Origin: AC2028 sp002373595
Lineage (GTDB): Bacteria; Bacillota; Clostridia; Lachnospirales; Lachnospiraceae
DNA length: 64,000 bases
Direction: 5' to 3'
NCBI GenBank assembly: GCA_946616365.1
Contig: CAMOIX010000010.1
Coordinates: 1-64,000, forward strand
The translations under genes and the position numbers were made by a program. Shown one piece after another: positions 1 through 9,422 of this stretch. Under the pieces are notes generated by a model. That model saw only the letters and a program-made list of their open reading frames with translations. It was not told the origin of the DNA and made no database searches. Position 1 is the stretch's first letter. Every line of letters begins with the position of its first letter.

Positions 1-723
1 GGACATTCAAAATTTGCCAATATCAAGCACAAGAAAGAGAAGAACGATGCCGCCAAAGGTAAGATCTTTACCATCATAGGCCGTGAGATCGCAGTAGCAG
101 TTAAGGAGGGCGGACCTGATCCTGCCAACAACTTCAAGCTTGCTACCGTAATCGCAAAGGCTAAGGCTAACAATATGCCTAACGATACCATCGATCGTGG
201 TATCAAGAAGGCTGCCGGAGAAGGCGGATCGGTCAACTACGAATACATCAGCTACGAAGGATACGGCCCCGGCGGAACCGCTATCATCGTTGATACACTT
301 ACCGACAATAAAAACCGTACCGCTGCGAATGTAAGAAGTGCATTCACCAAGGGCGGCGGAAGCATCGGAACTCCCGGATGCGTATCATTCATGTTCGACA
401 AGAAGGGACAGATCATCATCGATCGTGAAGAGTGTGATATGGCTGCCGACGATCTAATGATGACTGCACTTGATGCGGGTGCGGAAGACTTCAATGAGGA
501 GGAGGACAGCTTCGAGATCCTCACCGATCCCGATGAGTTTGAGAATGTAAGAAAGGCTCTTGAGGATGCGAAGATTCCCATGCTCAGCGCTGAAGTTACC
601 ATGATACCCCAGAACTATGTTGAAGTAACCGACGAGGATAATGTTAAGTGCCTGCAGAGGATACTTGATCTTCTCGAGGACGATGATGATGTACAGGCTG
701 TATATCACAACTGGGACGAATAA
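1..723 (+). CDS. yebC: YebC/PmpR family protein (5' end cut by window)
   Basis: YebC/TACO1 family protein. Members act as transcriptional regulators (PmpR type) or as ribosome-associated factors that help translate difficult peptides; the sequence alone does not say which. The frame is open from base 1 and begins GHSKFANIKHKK, the family's usual N-terminus after Met-Ala, so only about two codons lie outside the window and the full protein would be about 242 residues, normal for the family. The family-typical Gly-rich stretch GYGPGGTA is present. It ends 11 bases before a glycosyltransferase gene. Identity is confident; the exact molecular role is not. Confidence 0.95.
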   Translation, partial: GHSKFANIKHKKEKNDAAKGKIFTIIGREIAVAVKEGGPDPANNFKLATVIAKAKANNMPNDTIDRGIKKAAGEGGSVNYEYISYEGYGPGGTAIIVDTLTDNKNRTAANVRSAFTKGGGSIGTPGCVSFMFDKKGQIIIDREECDMAADDLMMTALDAGAEDFNEEEDSFEILTDPDEFENVRKALEDAKIPMLSAEVTMIPQNYVEVTDEDNVKCLQRILDLLEDDDDVQAVYHNWDE

Positions 724-734
724 GGAAAACTGAT

Positions 735-1697
735 ATGAATAAACTCGGGATCGTAGTACCGTGCTATAACGAGGAGGAAGTGCTTGGGATGACATCCGAA
801 GCACTTCGCGCAGTTCTTGATGATCTTATCTCCAAAGGTAAGATAGCATCCGACAGCTTCATAATGTTCGTCAATGACGGAAGCAAGGACAGGACCTGGG
901 AACTCATCGAGGAGCAGCACAGGCTTTATAAAGATAAATGCATCGGCATAAAGCTTGCGCGCAATGTCGGTCATCAGTATGCATTGACCGCGGGACTCCT
1001 TACCGCCAAGGATATGTGTGATGTAACGATCTCGATTGATGCTGACCTTCAGGATGATGTTGCGACCATCGAGGATATGATCGACAAATATTATGAAGGA
1101 TGCCAGATCGTATACGGTGTCCGCAAGGAGAGAAAGACCGACAGCTTTTTTAAGAGGACCACTGCGCAGGGCTTCTACAAGCTCATGGCAGCGATGGGAG
1201 TAAAGACTGTTTACAATCACGCCGACTACAGACTCATGAGCAAGCGTGCTCTGGAAGAGTTTGCCAAGTACAGTGAATACAATCTCTTCCTCCGCGGAAT
1301 GGTCCCTCTTATCGGATTTAAGACAGATTGCGTATATTACGACCGCAAAGAACGCGCTGCGGGCGAATCCAAATATCCGCTTAAGAAAATGCTCGCTCTT
1401 GCTTTTGACGGCATTTCTTCGTTCAGTACCAAGCCCATTACCATGATCCTGTCGATAGGATTCTTTATCATCTTCCTGAGTATAATTGCGGCTGTTTACG
1501 CATTAGTCTCATACGGTATGGGAAGAGTGGTTCCCGGATGGACATCACTCATCCTTTCACTCTGGTTCCTCGGAGGATTACAGCTCCTGGCGATCGGACT
1601 TGTGGGGCAGTACATCGGAAAGATCTATTCAGAGGTTAAGCGCAGACCCAGATATGCGATCGAGAAGATACTTGAGCAGGGAGATGACGTGAAGTGA
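735..1697 (+). CDS. Family 2 glycosyltransferase, polyprenyl-phosphate type
   Basis: GT-A fold family 2 glycosyltransferase (320 residues) of the DPM/GtrB/ArnC-like group, which transfers a sugar from a nucleotide donor to a polyprenyl phosphate on the inner face of the membrane. The N-terminal VVPCYNEEE nucleotide-binding start and the acidic metal motif DADLQDD (D102, D104) are visible. Two C-terminal membrane helices (about 235-260 and 270-296) are typical of GtrB-like enzymes. The stop overlaps the GTG start of the next gene by 4 bases, so the two are probably translationally coupled. The sugar and acceptor cannot be told from the sequence. Confidence 0.85.
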   Translation: MNKLGIVVPCYNEEEVLGMTSEALRAVLDDLISKGKIASDSFIMFVNDGSKDRTWELIEEQHRLYKDKCIGIKLARNVGHQYALTAGLLTAKDMCDVTISIDADLQDDVATIEDMIDKYYEGCQIVYGVRKERKTDSFFKRTTAQGFYKLMAAMGVKTVYNHADYRLMSKRALEEFAKYSEYNLFLRGMVPLIGFKTDCVYYDRKERAAGESKYPLKKMLALAFDGISSFSTKPITMILSIGFFIIFLSIIAAVYALVSYGMGRVVPGWTSLILSLWFLGGLQLLAIGLVGQYIGKIYSEVKRRPRYAIEKILEQGDDVK

Positions 1698-2995
1698 AGG
1701 AAAGCGGTAACAAAGTCATAGCATTTATATATTGTGTACCGATCCTTGCTTTTTCGTATCTGGCTGCGGGAGGGATTGCGCGTGCTTTTGGCAAACCCCA
1801 GATCTATGGCATGATAGGATGTCTTGTCCTTCTTGCTCTTTTTGTTTTTACGACATTTCTCATCTCCAGAGGTGCCAACAGGACCAAAGCATTCTATGCC
1901 AAAGTATTCGGAAAAGGATTTTCGGTTCCTGTCGTCACCGGTCTGATGATCATTGCCGGCACAGCATTCAGAGCATTTCTTTACAAGAGTGACGGATTTG
2001 TACAGGGCAAGCTCGCCGAAGCGGCACTTGTCTCGGGCGATCCCCGTGATATGGGTGGACTTGGTATGTGCAAGCGCATATATGTGGCGCTTTTACACCC
2101 CCTGTTCTTTACATTCGGAAATCGCGGAGATGTTCAGTTCTCATATCAGGCGATCCTGCTCGTCATAACGGTCATCCTCTGTGCATACGGTGCATACAGA
2201 CTTTCGGGACCGGCAGCATCCATCACGGTTACTGCATTTTGGATGTTCTCGGAACTCGGAGCGCAGTGCTGCCTCGAGGAGAAGGATTGTCTCATCATGA
2301 TGATATTCGGCGGCGCTTTTCTTTGCGCTGTGCCCATCATGGGAGTGCGGGATCAGAAGCCTGTACCGTTTGCCATAAGGACCGTGATCAGTATCGCAAT
2401 TTTCGCCGCACTTGCTTATTTTGCCTATATGGGCGAGATATGGGAGATAGATTACGAAGATCTGTTTAATATCTTAAAACCCAGAGCGGGAATACTGGTC
2501 ATAACATTCCTGCTCCTTATGAGTGTACCGACGGCTTTTGTCAGAAGAGTAAAGCCCGGCGGACTGCTTAACGTATTTATGCCGATGCCGGCACTTGCTC
2601 TTGTCGCTTATGCGGTCTATTACAGACAGGAGTATTCGATTTGGGGACTCATGTCCATACTTGCTTTCTTTGCGGGAAGATCCATCGACGAGCTTCTCGG
2701 AAGAGACCTGGATGAGATCTCCTATGAGAAGGTAAAGAATAAGAGACACGGCGAGATCAATACCGCACTTCTTTCCGATGCCTATGAGGCTCTGGAAAAA
2801 GAGAAGGCTGAAAAAGAGAAGGCCGAAAGGGAAAAGGAAGAAGCGCGGAAGGTCAGTGTTGTGATAGACGGAGAGCAGAAAGAAGTAGAGCTTCTAAAAA
2901 ACCCTCTGCCCCTTCCGAAGAAGAAAGCCGTCAGAAAAGAAATGGATTACGATTACGAAGTGGCCGATGATGACGACTACGATATCAAGTTTTAA
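1694..2995 (+). CDS. Polytopic membrane protein with charged C-terminal tail
   Basis: Not recognised. The 433-residue protein starts at GTG within a GTGA overlap with the glycosyltransferase stop. Hydrophobic segments run through roughly residues 8-350, consistent with about ten membrane helices. They are followed by a cytoplasmic-looking tail with a Lys/Glu-rich coiled-coil-like run (about 365-385) and an extremely acidic end (YDYEVADDDDYDIKF). Coupling to a polyprenyl-phosphate glycosyltransferase suggests a partner such as a flippase or a GT-C type transferase, but no diagnostic motif supports either. It ends 11 bases before spoIIIE. Confidence 0.6.
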   Translation: MKESGNKVIAFIYCVPILAFSYLAAGGIARAFGKPQIYGMIGCLVLLALFVFTTFLISRGANRTKAFYAKVFGKGFSVPVVTGLMIIAGTAFRAFLYKSDGFVQGKLAEAALVSGDPRDMGGLGMCKRIYVALLHPLFFTFGNRGDVQFSYQAILLVITVILCAYGAYRLSGPAASITVTAFWMFSELGAQCCLEEKDCLIMMIFGGAFLCAVPIMGVRDQKPVPFAIRTVISIAIFAALAYFAYMGEIWEIDYEDLFNILKPRAGILVITFLLLMSVPTAFVRRVKPGGLLNVFMPMPALALVAYAVYYRQEYSIWGLMSILAFFAGRSIDELLGRDLDEISYEKVKNKRHGEINTALLSDAYEALEKEKAEKEKAEREKEEARKVSVVIDGEQKEVELLKNPLPLPKKKAVRKEMDYDYEVADDDDYDIKF

Positions 2996-3006
2996 GAAGG
3001 ATCTGT

Positions 3007-5886
3007 ATGCCCTCAGGAAATAACGGAAAAAGAAATAGATCCGGAGGAAACGGTCGAAGAAACCCTCAGCCCGGAAGACGTGAAGACCATTCCGAAAGAT
3101 TTTATGATGAAAGCGGAAACGACCTCACCAAAGAGGCTCTTTTCTGGCTTTCTCTTTTGGTGACAGTAATCCTTTTTCTCTGCAATTTTCATATCATCGG
3201 GAAGTTCGGTGATACTTTGAGCAAGATCATGTTCGGCCTGTTCGGACTTCTTGCTTACGTCATGCCCGTTCTGATCTTTCTCGGAGGATTTTTTATCTCT
3301 GCAAATAAGCATAACGGTTCCGTTATCAGGAAAACGATAGCGGGAATAGCGGCTATCATACTGCTCGGAGTCGTATTTGATCTTTTTGCCAAATACGCCG
3401 AAGGCCTCGAAAAGTATGATATCAAGGCATTGTACACTCTTTCCGCAGATTCCGGAAAAGGCGGCGGAGTGCTCGAAGGATCGATCTCTTACGGCCTGCA
3501 GTCGATCATAGGAAAAGCAGGATGCATCATAGTGGTGATCATCGGAATGATCATCTGCATTGTAATGCTCACAGAGAAGTCTGTTATCGAGATCATTAAG
3601 AATGTCGGTATTAATATCGGTGAAGCCGGCAAGGGATTCAAAGAAGGATATGATGAAGCCAGAAGAGAGAGGGCTCAGATAGCTGCTGAGAACAGGATGT
3701 ATCTCGAAGATAAAGAGGGATCCGATGCATCTTCGGTACCGGCACTTCCGGGTGAAGCAGAGGGTGCGACTGCAACCGAAGGAGTAATGCTTCCGGCCCC
3801 TGCAGAAGAGAAGAAAAGAGAACCCGTATATACCAAGACAGTCCGTGAAAAGATGCGCGAGAAGAAAGAAGAACGCGCTGCAGAGAAGGAACTCCGCAAA
3901 GAGGAGAGAAATGCCAAAAAGCAGCTTCTCAGAGAAGAAAAGGAGACCGAGAGGATCCTGTCCGGCGGAATGCGTGAACTGTCTGCCGATTATTCAGATG
4001 ATGAGTCGGAGTACTTTGACGAGAATGAGTACTATGAGAGCGATACATACGGAGAGAATGCATATATACCTCAGGAGACTCCGAGAGTTCCTGTTCCTAC
4101 TGCTCCCGTTTTTGAAAAGATCCCTGTAAGGAATTCTCACAGGGTGGAAATGCTGGATGCCGAGCCGGTATCTGAAGAAGATGAGAGAACGGATTATTTT
4201 GAAGAATATGACGAAGCGGCTCCCCATCCTTACGAGGAGAGCATCTTTACCCCGGAACCTGCTCCGATAGAAACGGCAGCACCTGTCAGAACCGAAGCAG
4301 AGAGACCGATCGGCGTAAGGAAAGCGCAGATAAGGGATCCGAGAGTTCAAGCGGAAAGCGAAAAGCCCGCCGCAAGGAAACCTGTTCCCGCAGAGCAGCT
4401 TTATTACAACAGGAAATACAAGTTCCCTCCCATAGATCTCCTAAAGAAAGGCGCGGGAGGATCCAAGAGAGGATCGTCCGAGCAGAAGGAAGTCAGTGAG
4501 AGACTGGAGTCTACTCTTGAATCATTCGGAGTAAAGGTCAAAGTCACAGATGTAAGCATAGGACCCACTGTAACCAGATATGAGATACAGCCTGAAGTGG
4601 GGGTCAAAGTATCAAGGATCGTGGGACTTGCGGATGATATAAAGATGAATCTCGCGGCTACGGATATCAGGATTGAAGCACCTATACCGGGCAAGAGCGC
4701 CGTAGGCATCGAAGTTCCGAACAGGGAGATCACTCCCGTATCGCTCCGTGAACTCATCAGTTCACCCGAGTTTAAGGATGCCAAGTCGAAACTGTCTTTT
4801 GCCGTTGGTAAAGATATAGCAGGAAAAGTAGTTGTAACGGATATTGCAAAGATGCCCCATGTTCTCATAGCGGGAGCTACGGGATCGGGTAAGTCGGTAT
4901 GTATCAATACCCTCATCATGAGCATCATTTATAAAGCAACTCCTGATGAAGTGCAGCTTGTACTCATCGATCCCAAAGTTGTTGAGCTTTCCGTATACAA
5001 CGGAATCCCTCATCTTGCAACACCTGTAGTAACTGATCCCAAGAAGGCTGCTGCAGCTCTTATGCTCGGCGTCAAGGAGATGGAAGAAAGATACCGCAAG
5101 TTTGCGGATACCGGTGTTCGAGACCTTGCCGGATATAACGAAAAGGTCGAAGCGGGACTGGCGGGAGACGATGCACACAAGCTTCCTCAGATGGTCATCG
5201 TAATAGATGAGCTTGCAGACCTTATGATGGTTTCGCCGGGAGATGTGGAGATGGCTATCTGCCGTATCGCACAGCTGGCAAGAGCTGCAGGCATACATCT
5301 CGTAGTTGCGACTCAGCGCCCCAGTGTGGATGTCATCACAGGACTTATCAAAGCGAATATGCCGAGCCGTGTAGCATTCGCAGTTTCGAGCGGCGTGGAT
5401 TCCAGGACCATCCTCGACAGTGTGGGAGCAGAGAAACTTCTCGGAAAAGGAGATATGCTTTTCTATCCCCAGGGGTATCCCAAGCCGGCCAGACTTCAGG
5501 GTGCATTCGTATCAGATTCGGAAGTTGCTGATGTTGTAGAGTACCTTAAGAATCAAAAACTCGGTAATCCTTACGGAGATGCTTTCGGTGAGAAACTTGG
5601 AAGCATGGAGAATATGATGCCGGGAGGCGGAGCTTCTGCAGGCGGTGATTCCGACGGGGCGGATGAATATTTTGCGGATGCGGGCAGATGCATTATCAAG
5701 TCCGGAAAAGCATCGATAGGATATCTCCAGAGACAGTTTAAGATCGGCTTTAACAGAGCCGCCAGAATAATGGACAGCTTAGCCGAGTATGGTGTTGTCG
5801 GTCCCGAATCGGGTACCAAGGCCAGAGAGATACTCATGACGGAAGAGGAATTTGAATCATTTTTGATCGATATGAAAGGTATGTAG
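3007..5886 (+). CDS. spoIIIE: DNA translocase FtsK/SpoIIIE
   Basis: Septal DNA pump that clears chromosomal DNA from the closing septum. The 959-residue protein has about four N-terminal membrane helices (about 38-170), a long Glu/Lys/Pro-rich linker (about 210-470), the beta and alpha RecA-like motor with Walker A GATGSGKS (623-630) and a Walker B strand MVIVIDELADLM, and a C-terminal winged-helix gamma domain (about 890-955) that would read the oriented KOPS/SRS sequences. Length is at the high end for the family because of the linker. FtsK versus SpoIIIE naming cannot be settled without knowing whether the organism sporulates. Confidence 0.95.
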   Translation: MPSGNNGKRNRSGGNGRRNPQPGRREDHSERFYDESGNDLTKEALFWLSLLVTVILFLCNFHIIGKFGDTLSKIMFGLFGLLAYVMPVLIFLGGFFISANKHNGSVIRKTIAGIAAIILLGVVFDLFAKYAEGLEKYDIKALYTLSADSGKGGGVLEGSISYGLQSIIGKAGCIIVVIIGMIICIVMLTEKSVIEIIKNVGINIGEAGKGFKEGYDEARRERAQIAAENRMYLEDKEGSDASSVPALPGEAEGATATEGVMLPAPAEEKKREPVYTKTVREKMREKKEERAAEKELRKEERNAKKQLLREEKETERILSGGMRELSADYSDDESEYFDENEYYESDTYGENAYIPQETPRVPVPTAPVFEKIPVRNSHRVEMLDAEPVSEEDERTDYFEEYDEAAPHPYEESIFTPEPAPIETAAPVRTEAERPIGVRKAQIRDPRVQAESEKPAARKPVPAEQLYYNRKYKFPPIDLLKKGAGGSKRGSSEQKEVSERLESTLESFGVKVKVTDVSIGPTVTRYEIQPEVGVKVSRIVGLADDIKMNLAATDIRIEAPIPGKSAVGIEVPNREITPVSLRELISSPEFKDAKSKLSFAVGKDIAGKVVVTDIAKMPHVLIAGATGSGKSVCINTLIMSIIYKATPDEVQLVLIDPKVVELSVYNGIPHLATPVVTDPKKAAAALMLGVKEMEERYRKFADTGVRDLAGYNEKVEAGLAGDDAHKLPQMVIVIDELADLMMVSPGDVEMAICRIAQLARAAGIHLVVATQRPSVDVITGLIKANMPSRVAFAVSSGVDSRTILDSVGAEKLLGKGDMLFYPQGYPKPARLQGAFVSDSEVADVVEYLKNQKLGNPYGDAFGEKLGSMENMMPGGGASAGGDSDGADEYFADAGRCIIKSGKASIGYLQRQFKIGFNRAARIMDSLAEYGVVGPESGTKAREILMTEEEFESFLIDMKGM

Positions 5887-5897
5887 GAGGAATTTTT

Positions 5898-7565
5898 ATG
5901 CTTTCTGATATTGAGATCGCACAAAAAGCGGACATAAGACCCATAGCCGAGATAGCTCATGATCTTGGCCTTAAGGAGGGTGATTTTGAAAACTACGGAA
6001 AGTACAAAGCAAAACTTTCCGAAGAGTATTTGAGGAGCCTTGAAGGCAAAAAGGACGGAAAACTCATCCTTGTTACTGCCATCAATCCCACTCCTGCCGG
6101 AGAGGGAAAGACGACTACTACGGTAGGACTCGGACAGGCTTTCGCAAAGCTTAACAAGAATGCGATCATCGCGTTAAGAGAGCCCTCGCTTGGCCCCTGT
6201 TTCGGTATCAAAGGAGGCGCTGCCGGAGGAGGTATGAGCCAGGTGCTTCCGATGGAAGAGCTTAACCTGCATTTTACAGGCGATTTTCACGCTGTAACTT
6301 CCGCAAACAATCTTCTTGCTGCCCTTATCGACAATCATATTTATCAGGGCAATAAACTTGGTATCGATACGAGAAATGTCGTGTGGAAGAGATGCATGGA
6401 CATGAACGACCGTGCTCTCAGAAATATCATCGTAGGACTCGGAAACAAGACAGACGGATTTGCGAGACAGGATCATTTCATCATAACCGTAGCCAGCGAG
6501 ATCATGGCAATCCTGTGTCTTTCAAAGGATATCGACGATCTGAAGGAAAGACTCTCGCGCATTGTTGTCGCGTATGACCTTACCGGCAAAGAGATCACTG
6601 CTAAGGATATCGGAGCCGTAGGCTCCATGACCGCACTTCTTCTTGATGCGATGAGACCTAATCTTGTACAGACTCTGGAGCATACTCCCGTACTCGTGCA
6701 TGGTGGACCTTTCGCCAATATCGCACACGGATGCAATTCCGTAAGAGCGACAAGAGCAGCTCTCAAGATGGCTGATTACTGTATCACCGAGGCCGGATTC
6801 GGTGCGGATCTCGGAGCGGAGAAGTTCTTCAACATCAAATGCAGGACTTCGGGACTCTGGCCGGATGCAGTATGTCTCGTTGCTACCGTAAGAGCTCTCA
6901 AGTACAACGGAGGCGTGCCCAAGACCGAACTTGGAAGCGAGAATGTGGATGCTCTCAAGGCAGGTATAGTCAATCTTGAGAAGCATATTGAGAATATCAG
7001 ATCTTTCGGTGTTCCAATGGTCGTTACGCTCAATAAGTTCTCTTCAGATACTGACGCAGAGATCACTTTCGTCAAAGAGTTCTGCGAGTCCAAGGGATGC
7101 GGATTTGAAATATGTGAAGGCTGGGAGAAGGGCGGCGAAGGCGCTGTTAAACTCGCTGAGAAGCTTATAGCCGCAACGGAAGGAGCGGGTGAGAAGAAAC
7201 TTACCTATCCCGATGATGCAAGTCTTACCGCTAAGATCGAAGCGGTTGCAAAGAATATCTACGGTGCCGACGGAGTATCATTCTCATCATCGGCCGCAAA
7301 GAAGATAAAGAACCTTGAAGATGCAGGATACGGCAAACTGCCTGTATGTATGGCAAAGACCCAGTATTCGCTTTCCGATGATCCTAAGGCACTCGGAAGA
7401 CCTTCCGGATTTACTCTTAACGTTCGCGATGCATATGTGAGTGCCGGAGCGGGTTTTGTAGTTGCTCTTACGGGAGATATCATGACGATGCCCGGACTTT
7501 CGGCATCTCCCGCAGCGTACAGCATTGATGTAGATGATAACGGAAAGATAACCGGTCTTTTCTAA
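5898..7565 (+). CDS. fhs: Formate--tetrahydrofolate ligase
   Basis: Makes 10-formyl-THF from formate, THF and ATP, in the C1-folate and Wood-Ljungdahl methyl-branch pathways. Length (555 residues) is standard. The nucleotide loop PAGEGKTT (66-73), within the conserved TAINPTPAGEGKTTTTVGLG region, and the GFGADLGAEKFF motif are intact. A strong AGGAGG site lies just before the ATG. folD follows 11 bases later, so two consecutive steps of C1-folate metabolism are co-transcribed. Formate here could come from pyruvate formate-lyase; no other acetogenesis genes are in the window. Confidence 0.97.
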   Translation: MLSDIEIAQKADIRPIAEIAHDLGLKEGDFENYGKYKAKLSEEYLRSLEGKKDGKLILVTAINPTPAGEGKTTTTVGLGQAFAKLNKNAIIALREPSLGPCFGIKGGAAGGGMSQVLPMEELNLHFTGDFHAVTSANNLLAALIDNHIYQGNKLGIDTRNVVWKRCMDMNDRALRNIIVGLGNKTDGFARQDHFIITVASEIMAILCLSKDIDDLKERLSRIVVAYDLTGKEITAKDIGAVGSMTALLLDAMRPNLVQTLEHTPVLVHGGPFANIAHGCNSVRATRAALKMADYCITEAGFGADLGAEKFFNIKCRTSGLWPDAVCLVATVRALKYNGGVPKTELGSENVDALKAGIVNLEKHIENIRSFGVPMVVTLNKFSSDTDAEITFVKEFCESKGCGFEICEGWEKGGEGAVKLAEKLIAATEGAGEKKLTYPDDASLTAKIEAVAKNIYGADGVSFSSSAAKKIKNLEDAGYGKLPVCMAKTQYSLSDDPKALGRPSGFTLNVRDAYVSAGAGFVVALTGDIMTMPGLSASPAAYSIDVDDNGKITGLF

Positions 7566-7576
7566 AGGAGGGTGAT

Positions 7577-8428
7577 ATGTCCGAACTTATAGACGGAAAA
7601 GTAATCTCCACACAGATAAAGAGTGAAGTCAAAGAGAAGGTGGCTGCTCTTAATGCCAAAGGAGTGACCGTCTCACTGGCTGTCATTCAGGTTGGTGCAG
7701 ATCCTGCGTCCAGCGTGTATGTAAGGAATAAAAAGAAAGCATGTGAGGAAGTCGGTATCAGATCGGTTGCTTATGAACTTCCCGAGACCACGACCGAGAA
7801 GGAACTCCTCGACCTTATCGATGAACTTAACGGCAGAAAGGATATAAACGGTATACTTGTTCAGCTTCCTCTTCCCAAGGGAATGGATGAAGATAAAGTG
7901 ACCGATGCAATCTCTCCGCTTAAGGATGTGGACGGATTCCATCCTGTCAATGTAGGCAAACTCTCCATCGGAAAGAGAGGATTTGTTTCCTGCACTCCCG
8001 CAGGGGTCATTGAACTCCTTAAGAGGAGCGGAGTTGAGATCTCAGGCAAGGAATGCGTTGTTATCGGCAGGAGCAATATCGTAGGCAAACCCATGTCAAT
8101 GCTCCTTCTTCGCGAGAACGGAACCGTAACGGTCTGTCACAGCAGGACCGCAGATCTCAAAGAAGTGACAAAACGAGCTGATATACTCGTTGTCGCTGTC
8201 GGAAAACCCGGGATGATAGACGCTTCGTATATCAAGGACGGAGCAGTTGTAATAGACGTAGGAATACACAGAAAAGAAGACGGTAAGCTCTGCGGAGATG
8301 TTGACTTTGAATCTGCATCCGAAGTGGCATCAAAGATCACGCCTGTACCGGGCGGAGTAGGTCCCATGACCATCGCGATGCTTATGAAGAACTGTGCAGA
8401 GTCCGTTGAATTACAGGGACTCATCTGA
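7577..8428 (+). CDS. folD: Bifunctional methylene-THF dehydrogenase / methenyl-THF cyclohydrolase
   Basis: Interconverts 10-formyl-, methenyl- and methylene-THF. The 283-residue protein has the N-terminal catalytic domain with the family's YVxxKxKAC-type motif (YVRNKKKAC, about residues 47-55), the Rossmann motif GRSNIVGKP (164-172), and the C-terminal PVPGGVGPMT signature. AAAGGAGGGTG precedes the ATG at good spacing. It works directly after Fhs. Complete, with no missing motif. Confidence 0.97.
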   Translation: MSELIDGKVISTQIKSEVKEKVAALNAKGVTVSLAVIQVGADPASSVYVRNKKKACEEVGIRSVAYELPETTTEKELLDLIDELNGRKDINGILVQLPLPKGMDEDKVTDAISPLKDVDGFHPVNVGKLSIGKRGFVSCTPAGVIELLKRSGVEISGKECVVIGRSNIVGKPMSMLLLRENGTVTVCHSRTADLKEVTKRADILVVAVGKPGMIDASYIKDGAVVIDVGIHRKEDGKLCGDVDFESASEVASKITPVPGGVGPMTIAMLMKNCAESVELQGLI

Positions 8429-8453
8429 TACCTGATTTTTGTGGTGAAGATAA

Positions 8454-9395
8454 ATGAAATGTTCCGTTTGCGGAAATGAGATAAAAGCAGGATCGCTGTA
8501 CTGCGATAACTGCGGTGAAGATGTTCATATCGTACCTGATTTTGATGCTGAGGCGGAGCAGGCTTATGCCGAGAGTATCCGGCATATGACCGATGAATTG
8601 TGGGAGAGCGGACGCTCGAAGCAGGCAGGTGATACCACCCTTCCGGAAGACGATACAAAGGATGAAGAGAAACGCCCGGAGAGTATTAAGGATAAGGGCG
8701 TACTGAAAGCACATCTGAAGAATCACAGACTGGTATTCGGAGGGTATGCGCTCATCACGGTCCTCGTCATCTTCTCGATAGTTTTCTACAATATCGCGAT
8801 GAGTGACGGCATCCAGGAGAGCAGGGCAAGGACAGCCATCAATTCCGGCGAATATGATTTAGCCGCTTCGATATATGAGAGGCTGCTTGATAAGAATCCC
8901 GGAAATGCGCAGTATATGCTCGGACTGGCATCGGCATTTAAAGGATCCGGAAATGATGATGCATACGAGAGAACTCTGTGGGAAGTGATCAATCTCGAAG
9001 GAATAGCCAGGGCCGATAAATACACTGCGTATGACAGATTATTCGTATTGTACGCTTCGAAGGGTGACTATCAGGGTATAGCGGACTTTTTGGCGAGCAG
9101 CGAGGATGTTGTCCTCAAGACTCAGTTTTCGAGCTTCCTGGGACCTGAAGTTAAGTTTAGCATAGAAGGCGGGTACTACGAGACACCTCAGCTGCTTCGC
9201 CTGACATCCGACACCGAAGGGGTGGAGATCTATTACTCCACCGACGGTGAACAGCCCACCACGGAGAGTGAGTGCTACGGAGTGCCGATACTTATCGATG
9301 AAGGCGAGACCACGGTTATGGCCTTTGCTGTTGATAAGAGAGGCGTTATCGGAGAGAGAGTCAGCGCGGAATACCATGTAACCGCGCAGGAATAG
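8454..9395 (+). CDS. Zinc-ribbon membrane protein with chitobiase-type C-terminal domain
   Basis: A 313-residue protein of unknown function. It opens with a zinc ribbon (C3-x2-C6 and C17-x2-C20), then an acidic/charged linker, one membrane helix (about 98-120), and a tetratricopeptide-like stretch (about 125-215: NSGEYDLAASIYERLL, NPGNAQYMLGLASAF). The C-terminus (about 240-313) resembles the CHB_HEX_C_1 beta-sandwich, with the family's STDGEQPTTES-like motif. Topology would put the ribbon in the cytoplasm and the TPR and beta domain outside. Sensing or cell-wall binding is possible but not shown. Confidence 0.65.
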   Translation: MKCSVCGNEIKAGSLYCDNCGEDVHIVPDFDAEAEQAYAESIRHMTDELWESGRSKQAGDTTLPEDDTKDEEKRPESIKDKGVLKAHLKNHRLVFGGYALITVLVIFSIVFYNIAMSDGIQESRARTAINSGEYDLAASIYERLLDKNPGNAQYMLGLASAFKGSGNDDAYERTLWEVINLEGIARADKYTAYDRLFVLYASKGDYQGIADFLASSEDVVLKTQFSSFLGPEVKFSIEGGYYETPQLLRLTSDTEGVEIYYSTDGEQPTTESECYGVPILIDEGETTVMAFAVDKRGVIGERVSAEYHVTAQE

Positions 9396-9422
9396 AAAAT
9401 AAGAGCAGGAAAGGAAAGAATT

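Noticed and set aside
454..804. Numerous open frames antisense or out of frame to yebC, spoIIIE, proA, lysA and others
   Set aside because: They lie fully within well-recognised genes, lack ribosome sites and resemble no protein family.
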